Assembly (NCBI GenBank): GCA_903895055.1
Contig: CAITSL010000017.1
Span: 1 to 8,942 of the forward strand
DNA from: an uncultured bacterium
Lineage (GTDB): Bacteria > Patescibacteriota > Minisyncoccia > Phycocordibacterales > UBA9973
DNA: 8,942 bases
Direction of reading: 5' to 3'
Numbering within the stretch: position 1 is the stretch's first letter; the number at the start of each line of letters is the position of its first letter. The notes below the pieces were generated by a model. The model was not told where the DNA came from. It saw only the letters and a list, made by a program, of their open reading frames with translations, and did not search any database. Position numbers and translations under genes: made by a program. Of this stretch, positions 1 through 5,595 are shown one piece after another.

Positions 1-1
1 T

Positions 2-1030
2 ATGTCAACAATCACATTTAAACCAAAACAAGTCACCAAAAAAATAACTTCAAATTTACAAAATAGAGCCAATGATGTCATCATGAGTCGTTTTGGTTTG
101 AATGCGGATGCCGAAAGAAAAACTTTGGAAGAAATCGGAAAGAAATATAACATTACTCGAGAGCGAGTCAGGCAAATCGAAGAAGCGGCTCTCTCTTTGA
201 TTAAAAAATCAGAAGTTTTTAAAGAAGAACAAGCTGTTTTTGACGAACTGAAGCAATTGATAAATTCTTTAGGCTCTATCGTGGCCGAGCATGAATTATT
301 GCCTCATATTTCCAAAGACAAAGCTACTCAAAATCACATTCATTTCTATTTAGTGCTCGGCGATGCTTTTACCAGGCACAAAGAAGACAATCATTTTCAT
401 ACCCGCTGGAGTGTGGATGATGAAATGGCGGAAAAGGTGCACGAATCTCTCAGGAAACTTTATGCTTCGCTCAAAGATGAAGACCTGATTGTAGAAACAG
501 AAATGATCAAAAAGTTTTTTGAAAATATCAAAGATTTGGCCGAGCAATATAAAAATGAAGAAATTATCAAACGCTGGCTTTCGATGTCGAAAACTATTTC
601 CAAAAATCCCTTGGGCGAATGGGGTCGGGCTTCTTCTCCCAACATCCGTACTCGCGGAGTGAAGGACTATGCCTACTTGGTGATGCGCCGCCATGGTTCC
701 CCGATGCATTTTCGGGAAGTGGCCGACAGTATTTCAAAAACTTTCAACAGGAAAACTCATTACGCTACTTGTCACAACGAATTGATTAAAGACCCTCGTT
801 TTGTTCTGGTAGGACGCGGGATGTACGCGCTTGCCGAATGGGGCTATAAAGCGGGGATTGCCAGAGAAATCATTCATGATATTCTTAAAAGAGACGGTCC
901 GATGACCAAAGAGCAAGTGGTGGAAAAAGTGATGAAAGAGAGATATTTCAAGAAAAATACGATTCTGGTGAACCTGGTAAACTCAAAATATTTCAAGAAA
1001 AACAAAAACGGACTTTATACTTTGGTCTAA
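2..1030 (+). CDS. Sigma-70 region 4 / HARE-HTH domain DNA-binding protein
   Basis: Probably a transcription-associated DNA-binding protein of 342 residues. Residues about 25-70 match region 4 of primary sigma factors, the part that reads the -35 element: FGLNADAERKTLEEIG leads into the helix-turn-helix TRERVRQIEEAAL. No region 2 or 3 is present, so it cannot act as a complete sigma factor. The middle (about 70-210) is helical and charged. Residues about 218-282 look like a HARE-HTH winged helix (the fold of the Firmicutes RNA polymerase delta subunit): KDYAYLVMRR, then PMHFREVADSI, then RFVLVGRGMYALAEW. A second winged-helix-like unit follows at about 286-342 and ends NGLYTLV. The ATG at position 2 is the first visible start, but the window edge leaves a longer N-terminus possible. 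Two hairpins close the gene. The domain calls are from motif recognition; the cellular role is inference. Confidence 0.8.
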   Translation: MSTITFKPKQVTKKITSNLQNRANDVIMSRFGLNADAERKTLEEIGKKYNITRERVRQIEEAALSLIKKSEVFKEEQAVFDELKQLINSLGSIVAEHELLPHISKDKATQNHIHFYLVLGDAFTRHKEDNHFHTRWSVDDEMAEKVHESLRKLYASLKDEDLIVETEMIKKFFENIKDLAEQYKNEEIIKRWLSMSKTISKNPLGEWGRASSPNIRTRGVKDYAYLVMRRHGSPMHFREVADSISKTFNRKTHYATCHNELIKDPRFVLVGRGMYALAEWGYKAGIAREIIHDILKRDGPMTKEQVVEKVMKERYFKKNTILVNLVNSKYFKKNKNGLYTLV

Positions 1031-1045
1031 AAACCAAACAAATGG

Positions 1046-1076
1046 CCCTAGACTTCGCGTCTGGGGTTTTTGTTTT
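1046..1076 (+). terminator. Rho-independent terminator after the sigma-4/HARE gene
   Basis: An 8-bp stem (CCCTAGAC against GTCTGGGG, one T-G wobble) with loop TTCGC is followed directly by TTTTTGTTTT. It starts 15 bases after the stop codon. This is the classic intrinsic terminator layout. Confidence 0.85.
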
Positions 1077-1077
1077 A

Positions 1078-1105
1078 CCCTGTCGCTCGCGAGCGACAGG
1101 GTTTT
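1078..1105 (+). terminator. Second hairpin: perfect 24-bp palindrome, likely back-up terminator
   Basis: Positions 1078-1101 are a perfect 24-bp palindrome whose 12-base halves are exact reverse complements. The flanking A1077/T1102 adds one more pair. A short T-run (TTTT) follows, and an A-rich complement of the upstream T-tract could serve the other strand. It begins one base after the T-tract of the first terminator. It is GC-rich compared with its surroundings, so it may also be a copy of a dispersed palindromic repeat that has been placed as a terminator. Confidence 0.6.
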
Positions 1106-1131
1106 ACTTTCCTTTCCATTTATACTAAAAT
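1103..1131 (+). promoter_or_regulatory. Predicted promoter of the 1139 gene
   Basis: TTTACT (1103-1108), a 17-nt spacer and TAAAAT (1126-1131) form a plausible sigma-70 promoter ending 7 nt before the ATG at 1139. An overlapping alternative -10 is TATACT (1121-1126). It lies just after the tandem terminators, so a new transcription unit is expected here. In either reading the leader is 0 to about 6 nt. Confidence 0.5.
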
Positions 1132-1138
1132 ATAAGGG

Positions 1139-2467
1139 ATGGATAATATTTTAGGATTCTTATTTACTGTTCTGTTTGACATCGTATATTGGGTCTTGCC
1201 CCTGGTCGGGACCGTTCTTTTGGGCATCATTGCTTGGAAAGTTTGGGTGCATTATATCCAACAAGATTTTATTTCCGGGATTGATTTTGTGATGCTGGAA
1301 ATTATTCCGCCTCGCGATGTTCTGCGTTCTCCGAAGGGTATGGAGCTTTTTATTACCAATGCTCTGTATCAGTTTAGTTACAAAGGAGGCATGGAAGAAT
1401 ATTGGCAAGGAGCAGTTTGGTTTTGGTTTTCGCTGGAAATTGTTTCCATCGATGGTCAAGTGCATTTCTATATTCGCACCCCGACCCGTATTAAAGATTT
1501 AATTGAAACTCAAATGTATGCTCAATATCCTCAGTCGCAAGTAAAAGTGGTTGAAGATTATACTTTGGCAGTTCCCGAAATTTCGGAAGAGTCTGGCTGG
1601 AATCTGTGGGGCTGTGAATTTAAATTGCTAAAACCGGAAGCCTATTCCATCAAGACTTATGCCGATTACGGTTTGGATAAAGATCCGAAAGAAGAATTCA
1701 AGGTTGACCCGATCTCTCCGGTGATCGAGCTTTTTGGTTCTATAGGGAAAGGAGAACAAATGTGGATGCAGATTTTAATTACTCCTTCTAAGAAAAGATA
1801 CATTACTCCCGGTTCTCATTTTTGGCAAAAGCCCTCTAAGAGATATCATGATTGGGTAGCCCAATCGGAAGTAGAAATCAGAAAAAGGTTGGAAGAATTC
1901 ACCCGTTATCACGAAAGGCCGGACGGTACTTTCGCCAAAGAAATTCGTTCCCCGGATTTCTTGAAAAATGCCCTTGAAGAAGCCGGATTGAAGATGACCA
2001 AACTTGGTTTTGATACGGGAGTTCGAATTGCTTATGTGGCCAAAAACGAAATATTTCCTCATGGTACCAGAAACAATAATTCCAGAAACATTCGTTTGAT
2101 TTTCCGCCAATATGAAAATCCTTTCGGGAACGGTTTTACTCGTACTAATTCAACCCAAGGAGACCAATATAGTGGCTTATTTACGGCATCTAAAAAAACA
2201 GTGGAACTTTTCAAGAGGAGGCATCTACATCTGTATCGGGAACGAGAATTTTTCCATCTTTCCTTGCGACACCTTATTTTTAATAAACATACTATTATTT
2301 GGCCTTTTTCTATCTGGTTTAAACCATATTTTCATCCGGAGACTTTCGTTTTGAATGCGGAAGAATTGGCCACCATTTGGCATTTCCCGGGTCAGATCTT
2401 GAAAGTGCCAACTTTAGAACGTATCGAATCAAAAGAAGCTTCTCCGCCTCCGAATTTACCGACTTAA
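1139..2467 (+). CDS. Membrane-anchored conserved protein of unknown function (CPR type)
   Basis: A 442-residue protein with no established function. Residues about 8-38 are a strongly hydrophobic, probably membrane-spanning segment (FLFTVLFDIVYWVLPLVG onwards). The rest is soluble, mixed alpha/beta, and has recognisable stretches: LEIIPPRDVLRSP (53-65), WFWFSLEIVSIDGQVHFYIR (94-113), ETQMYAQYPQSQV (123-135), YADYGLDKDPKEEF (174-187) and, near the end, NAEELATIWHFPGQILKVP. From memory, very similar stretches form the N-terminal half of large CPR proteins that continue into a VirD4/TraD- or HerA-type ATPase. Here the protein stops at PPNLPT and no Walker motif is present, so this is the accessory half alone. 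ATG 1139 has no Shine-Dalgarno sequence: GGG touches the ATG. It starts 37 bp after the terminators and is followed 9 bp later by mltG. The family link is from memory; any role in DNA transfer or secretion is inference. Confidence 0.7.
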   Translation: MDNILGFLFTVLFDIVYWVLPLVGTVLLGIIAWKVWVHYIQQDFISGIDFVMLEIIPPRDVLRSPKGMELFITNALYQFSYKGGMEEYWQGAVWFWFSLEIVSIDGQVHFYIRTPTRIKDLIETQMYAQYPQSQVKVVEDYTLAVPEISEESGWNLWGCEFKLLKPEAYSIKTYADYGLDKDPKEEFKVDPISPVIELFGSIGKGEQMWMQILITPSKKRYITPGSHFWQKPSKRYHDWVAQSEVEIRKRLEEFTRYHERPDGTFAKEIRSPDFLKNALEEAGLKMTKLGFDTGVRIAYVAKNEIFPHGTRNNNSRNIRLIFRQYENPFGNGFTRTNSTQGDQYSGLFTASKKTVELFKRRHLHLYREREFFHLSLRHLIFNKHTIIWPFSIWFKPYFHPETFVLNAEELATIWHFPGQILKVPTLERIESKEASPPPNLPT

Positions 2468-2476
2468 AATTAGAAT

Positions 2477-3361
2477 ATGGATTTTTCTCAACAAAAACTT
2501 TTTTATTATACTGTTATTGTTTTTTTAGCTGTAGTTTTAAGCTATGCCCTGTTTTTTAGTCCGCCGGATAATTTCCCTAAAGGAATTATTGTGAACATTA
2601 CCTCGGGAGAAAATTTAAGGAATTTGTCTTTTAATTTAAAAGCGGAAAAGGTGATTCGCTCGAGGGTGGCCTTTGAGGCTTTTGTCATTATGGATGGAGG
2701 CGAAAAACATCTGGCTATGGGTGACTATTTATTTGAAAACAAAATTCCTGTCTTTTTGGTTGCCGAGCGGATTGTCTCGCATGATAGACATTTAGCGCCA
2801 GTCCGGGTTACCATTCCGGAAGGTTTTAATATCTCTCAAATAATCGGGGCTTTTGTCCTAAAGTTAAAAAATTTCAATCAAGTAAATTTTTTGTCGGAAG
2901 CAAAAAATAGTGAAGGCTATCTTTTCCCGGACACTTATTTTTTCCCGACTACTGCCAATGACCAAGATGTTTTCACTTATATGAGTAAAAATTTTGAGAA
3001 AAAAATCATGCCGATTTTACCCGAGATAGCATCTTCCGGAAAAACCGAAAAAGACATAATCACTATGGCTTCTATTATTGAGCGTGAAGCAAGTGGCGCC
3101 AGCGATCGGAATATTATTTCCGGAATTTTATGGAATCGAATCAAATATAGCATGCCCCTGCAAGTGGATGCCGTGCCCGAAACGTATCTAACAAGAGGAC
3201 TGCCGGCAAATCCGATTTGTAATCCAGGGCTCGAAGCGATCAGGGCCGCGATTCATCCGACTAATTCTCCATATCTATATTATTTGCACGACAAAACTGG
3301 CGTGATCCACTATGCTCGGACTTTCGAAGAGCATAAAATTAATAAATTTAAGTATCTATAA
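2477..3361 (+). CDS. mltG: Endolytic murein transglycosylase MltG (YceG-like)
   Basis: MltG cuts nascent glycan strands at the outer face of the membrane and helps end peptidoglycan chain growth. This copy has 294 residues (E. coli MltG has 340). A single N-terminal anchor spans about 8-27 (LFYYTVIVFLAVVLSYALFF), followed by a region with a LysM-like stretch (VTIPEGFNISQI, 111-122). The catalytic domain shows SEGYLFPDTYFFP (145-157), MASIIEREAS (197-206; E202 is the likely catalytic acid by comparison with E. coli), ILWNRI and MPLQVDA (226-232). It ends with GLPANPICNPGLEAIRAAIHP and a YLYYLHDKTGVIHYARTFEEH tail. Oddly, the family segment between LQxDA and TYxxxGLP, normally about 25 residues and including SPYNTY, is almost all missing. 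The gene starts 9 bp after its upstream neighbour and shares one base with the exonuclease gene, so the three are probably co-transcribed. Family call very firm; activity of this copy less so. Confidence 0.93.
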   Translation: MDFSQQKLFYYTVIVFLAVVLSYALFFSPPDNFPKGIIVNITSGENLRNLSFNLKAEKVIRSRVAFEAFVIMDGGEKHLAMGDYLFENKIPVFLVAERIVSHDRHLAPVRVTIPEGFNISQIIGAFVLKLKNFNQVNFLSEAKNSEGYLFPDTYFFPTTANDQDVFTYMSKNFEKKIMPILPEIASSGKTEKDIITMASIIEREASGASDRNIISGILWNRIKYSMPLQVDAVPETYLTRGLPANPICNPGLEAIRAAIHPTNSPYLYYLHDKTGVIHYARTFEEHKINKFKYL

Positions 3362-3891
3362 TGCGCAAACACGATTTAGCTTTTATCGACATAGAAACCA
3401 CTGGCCTTAATGTAATAGAGCATGAGATTCTTGAAATTGGATGTGTCATCACTGATTATAAACTAAAAACGAAAGAAGAATTTGAAATAAAAATAAAACC
3501 AAAAAATATAGAAAGTGCCGATCCGACAGCCCTAAAAATAAATCATTATAATGAAAAAGATTGGCAAGACGCATATGAGCTGAAAGAAGCCTTGAAAATT
3601 TTTGCCAAAAAAGTAAAAGACTGCATCATGGTTGGGCAAAATGTGGCTTTTGATTCGGGCTTTTTGGAATATAATTTCGCCAAAAATGAATTGAAAAATA
3701 CGATGCATTATCATCGGCTCGATACGATATCAATGGCTTGGGCGAAATTTCATCAGAATAAAGATTTTGAACATTTTTCTTTACGCGAAATGTGCAAATA
3801 CTTTGAGATAGAAAACGAAAATCCCCATAGCGCTCTTTCGGATGCCCGGGCTACCTATCTGCTTTACAAAAAACTTATTGAACTGGAGTAG
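3361..3891 (+). CDS. DnaQ-like DEDDh 3'-5' exonuclease (Pol III epsilon family)
   Basis: A 176-residue single-domain 3'-5' exonuclease of the DEDDh superfamily. All three exo motifs are visible. Exo I is FIDIETTGL with D10 and E12. Exo II is VGQNVAFDSGFLEYNF with D98. Exo III is HSALSDARATYLL with H156 and D161. These are the metal-binding and catalytic residues, so the enzyme should be active. It lacks the C-terminal extension that binds the polymerase alpha subunit in E. coli epsilon, so it may be a stand-alone nuclease (RNase T-, oligoribonuclease- or DnaQ-like) and not a dedicated proofreading subunit. The substrate, DNA or RNA, cannot be told from sequence alone. Its ATG overlaps the mltG stop (TAATG) and has no Shine-Dalgarno sequence, which suggests translation by re-initiation. 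Its last 17 bases overlap the convergent DUF805 gene. Confidence 0.9.
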   Translation: MRKHDLAFIDIETTGLNVIEHEILEIGCVITDYKLKTKEEFEIKIKPKNIESADPTALKINHYNEKDWQDAYELKEALKIFAKKVKDCIMVGQNVAFDSGFLEYNFAKNELKNTMHYHRLDTISMAWAKFHQNKDFEHFSLREMCKYFEIENENPHSALSDARATYLLYKKLIELE

Positions 3892-4342
3892 AGGCAGGAG
3901 GTGTTGGCGGGATTGGAGAAGCGGGAACACTTTTTGGATTAGGCCCATATTTATTGTCGCCAGGATTACTGTCTTTGCACATAAGAATCGTGTACCAAAC
4001 AAGAGCAGCCAAACAAATTAAAGAAAGAAAACCAAGAATAGGAATAAAAAAGATAAACAAAAGCAAAAAAGGAAGTGGTATTATCAATAAAGTTAGCAAT
4101 ACCCACCAACCACTTTTTCCCGTATCGTGTAATCTTCTTATTGAAACCGCTATCATTGGTAACAATATTGCCAAAGAATACAGACCGCCAAGAATATTTC
4201 GATTATCAACAATTATTTTACTAATAATACTGAGTACTATACCTGCAATAGCATTAAACAAAACAAAATACCAATATTCCGCTCTTCTTGCGCGCCCACT
4301 AAACACAGCATAATTTTTTAGCACTCCAACATAGTAATTCAT
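3875..4342 (-). CDS. DUF805 family integral membrane protein
   Basis: A 155-residue membrane protein of the DUF805 family, whose function is not established. The family hallmarks are all present: FSGRARRAEYWYFVLFN (14-30), the loop VSIRRLHDTGKSGWW (66-80) and the tail CKDSNPGDNKYGPNP (122-136). Predicted membrane segments lie at about 26-45, 51-66 and 79-121; the last is probably two helices. The final 19 residues are a Pro/Ser/Thr-rich tail. It is the only minus-strand gene in the window. It sits between the exonuclease gene, with which it converges and overlaps by 17 bp, and mnmA, from which it diverges across 52 bp. It interrupts what is otherwise a co-directional series, so it may be a later insertion. 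No Shine-Dalgarno sequence precedes its ATG (AAAAAT directly upstream). Confidence 0.9.
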   Translation of the reverse strand: MNYYVGVLKNYAVFSGRARRAEYWYFVLFNAIAGIVLSIISKIIVDNRNILGGLYSLAILLPMIAVSIRRLHDTGKSGWWVLLTLLIIPLPFLLLFIFFIPILGFLSLICLAALVWYTILMCKDSNPGDNKYGPNPKSVPASPIPPTPPASTPVQ

Positions 4343-4358
4343 ATTTTTAATAATTTAT

Positions 4359-4387
4359 TTTACAAACATTGATAATACGGTTATTAT
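4359..4387 (+). promoter_or_regulatory. Predicted mnmA promoter, leaderless geometry
   Basis: TTTACA (4359-4364), a 17-nt spacer and TATTAT (4382-4387) form a good sigma-70 type promoter. Only 7 nt separate the -10 from the mnmA ATG at 4395, so the expected start of transcription is at or next to the A of the ATG. The -10 lies inside an 11-bp inverted repeat (GTTATTATAAC, 4380-4390) that also holds the -10 of the divergent DUF805 promoter. Confidence 0.55.
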
Positions 4388-4411
4388 AACACCAATGGCA
4401 AAAAATATAAA
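4383..4411 (-). promoter_or_regulatory. Predicted promoter of the DUF805 gene (divergent)
   Basis: Read on the minus strand, a perfect TATAAT -10 occupies 4388-4383 and a weak -35 (TTTATA) occupies 4411-4406, 17 nt apart. Transcription would start near 4376, giving a leader of roughly 35 nt before the ATG at 4342. It shares bases with the mnmA promoter. Confidence 0.45.
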
Positions 4412-5585
4412 AAATAAGACCGTTTTCGTTGGTTTGTCGGGCGGCGTTGATTCTGCTGTAAGTGCGGCCATCCTTCAAAAACAAGGCTACTATGTCATAG
4501 GGGTTTTTATCCGTACTTGGCATCCTAATTTTTTAGAATGTAACGAAGAAACAGAAAGACTTGATGCAATGCGGGTGGCGACCCATTTGGATATTCCATT
4601 TCTCACTTTTGACTTGGCGGATGTGTATAAAAAAGAAGTGGCAGATTATATGATTGCCGAATACAAAGCTGGTCGCACACCTAACCCGGATGTGATGTGT
4701 AACAAGGAAGTTAAATTTGGCGCATTCCTAAAAAAGGCGCTTGCCATGGGAGCAGACTTTGTGGCCACGGGACATTATGCTCAAACATGTGACACTTCTT
4801 CTCATTTTTCGTCCCTGCGCCCTTCCCCTGATTACAGGGGTGGGACCCTCGGGAAGCTCAAAATGAAAAGAAGTGTCGCATGTTTGTGTAAAGGGAACGA
4901 CCCTTCCAAGGATCAAAGTTATTTTCTGTGGACTTTAAATCAAAAACAACTTGGGAAAATTCTTTTCCCTGTGGGACATTTGAAGAAAACCGAAGTGAGA
5001 AAACTTGCTCAGAAATTTAATTTGCCGGTGGCGGAGAAAAAAGATAGCCAGGGGATTTGCTTTTTAGGCGCGGTGGATTTGAAAGAATTTTTAAAACACT
5101 ACATTAAAGAAAAAAAAGGTGAGGTAATAAATGCCGAAGGTCCCGAGTATCCTCGAGGGAAGAAAGGGGAAGTTATTGGCTTTCACGATGGAGTATTTTT
5201 TCACACGCTCGGCGAGCGCCATGGTTTTACCATTACCAAAAAAAGTCCTAAAGATGGTCCTTATTACATAATCGGAAAAGATATCAAGAAAAATATTTTG
5301 TATGTGTCGCAAGACCCCTACCCAGCCTCCCCCTTAGCTAAGGGGGAGGAGCGAGGAGGGGGTCTTAAATTAGAAAATGTAAATTGGATTTCTGAATTTC
5401 CCAAAAAAGACAAAATATACCAAGCTCAGATCCGTTACCACGGAGAATTTTTACCATGCCAAGTTAAAATTACGGGAAAAACAAAGGCCGAGATAATTTT
5501 TAAAAAAACTGCCTTGGTTGCTTCCGGCCAATCGGTGGTTATTTATGATAAAAATGTTTGTCTTGGAGGAGGAGTTGTTATATAA
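4395..5585 (+). CDS. mnmA: tRNA-specific 2-thiouridylase MnmA, with two in-frame palindromic insertions
   Basis: MnmA makes 2-thiouridine at wobble position U34 of the Lys, Glu and Gln tRNAs, using ATP and a persulfide relay. The PP-loop ATP-binding motif is SGGVDS (15-20). The first catalytic cysteine is C102 in NPDVMCN, and the second is C222 in DSQGICFLG. TGHYA (125-129) and KDQSYFLWTL (172-181) are also conserved, and the C-terminal barrel domain follows (HTLGERHGF, 270-278). The protein has 396 residues against roughly 360-370 usually. The excess comes from two palindromic DNA elements read through in frame: residues about 130-164 (nt 4782-4886) and about 307-324 (nt 5311-5366). Neither hits a catalytic motif, so the enzyme is probably functional. 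The ATG at 4395 is well placed before the first strand (KTVFVGLSGG) and has no Shine-Dalgarno sequence. The next gene, MgtC family, starts 10 bp after the stop. Confidence 0.95.
   Translation: MAKNIKNKTVFVGLSGGVDSAVSAAILQKQGYYVIGVFIRTWHPNFLECNEETERLDAMRVATHLDIPFLTFDLADVYKKEVADYMIAEYKAGRTPNPDVMCNKEVKFGAFLKKALAMGADFVATGHYAQTCDTSSHFSSLRPSPDYRGGTLGKLKMKRSVACLCKGNDPSKDQSYFLWTLNQKQLGKILFPVGHLKKTEVRKLAQKFNLPVAEKKDSQGICFLGAVDLKEFLKHYIKEKKGEVINAEGPEYPRGKKGEVIGFHDGVFFHTLGERHGFTITKKSPKDGPYYIIGKDIKKNILYVSQDPYPASPLAKGEERGGGLKLENVNWISEFPKKDKIYQAQIRYHGEFLPCQVKITGKTKAEIIFKKTALVASGQSVVIYDKNVCLGGGVVI
4782..4886. repeat. 105-bp palindromic element inserted in frame in mnmA
   Basis: Left arm 4782-4808 and right arm 4860-4886 are 27-bp inverted repeats that match at 25 of 27 positions. 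They begin CAAACATGTGACAC and end GTGTCGCATGTTTG. The 51-bp core (4809-4859) holds nested hairpins: CCCCTG-ATTA-CAGGGG at 4825-4840, and GTCCC (4811-4815) against GGGAC (4842-4846). The element is 35 codons long, starts and ends on codon boundaries, and contains no stop. It encodes mnmA residues 130-164, between the conserved TGHYA and KGNDPSKDQSYFL. No transposase and no clear target duplication are seen. It could be a MITE-like or Rickettsia-RPE-like element, or an inverted duplication of local sequence. Confidence 0.8.
5311..5366. repeat. 56-bp palindromic element inserted in frame in mnmA
   Basis: The centre, 5326-5349, is a perfect 24-bp palindrome with a CTTAGCTAAG middle and C-rich/G-rich flanks. 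Outer arms AAGACCCC (5311-5318) and GGGGTCTT (5359-5366) are exact inverted repeats. Between arms and centre are short unequal internal stretches of 7 and 9 nt. It is read through as residues DPYPASPLAKGEERGGGL, between YVSQ and KLENVNWIS. From memory this C-rich/TTAGCTAA/G-rich pattern resembles REP-like intergenic repeats of many bacterial genomes, including CPR; finding it inside a gene is unusual. Confidence 0.75.
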
Positions 5586-5586
5586 T
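5558..5586 (+). promoter_or_regulatory. Predicted promoter of the MgtC-family gene, overlapping the mnmA stop
   Basis: TTGTCT (5558-5563), a 17-nt spacer and a perfect TATAAT (5581-5586) lie at the very end of mnmA. The -10 contains the mnmA stop codon (TAA, 5583-5585). Nine nt separate it from the ATG at 5596, which implies a leader of only a few bases. The gene could also be read from the mnmA promoter. Confidence 0.5.
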
Positions 5587-5595
5587 AAAGACATT

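Noticed and set aside
1031..1138. Riboswitch or small RNA in the longest intergenic stretch
   Set aside because: The two hairpins and the promoter account for nearly all of the 108 bp, leaving no room for an aptamer.
3954..4313. 119-codon plus-strand frame opposite the DUF805 gene
   Set aside because: The minus strand encodes a clear DUF805 protein with all family motifs; the plus frame is its antisense shadow.
4371..4376. GATAAT as the main -10 for mnmA
   Set aside because: It has no matching -35 at 16-18 nt, whereas TATTAT at 4382 has TTTACA exactly 17 nt upstream. It remains a weaker alternative.
4728..4916. Minus-strand frame across the first mnmA palindrome
   Set aside because: It stays open partly because the palindrome encodes the same peptide on both strands. 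It has no promoter, start context or family match.
4782..5366. CRISPR array or tandem repeat in mnmA
   Set aside because: The two palindromes differ in sequence, there are no regularly spaced direct repeats, and both lie inside one reading frame.
5518..5595. Longer start (ATG 5518) for the MgtC-family gene
   Set aside because: It would overlap mnmA by 68 bp and add 26 residues unlike the family, while ATG 5596 starts just before the conserved core and just after a TATAAT.
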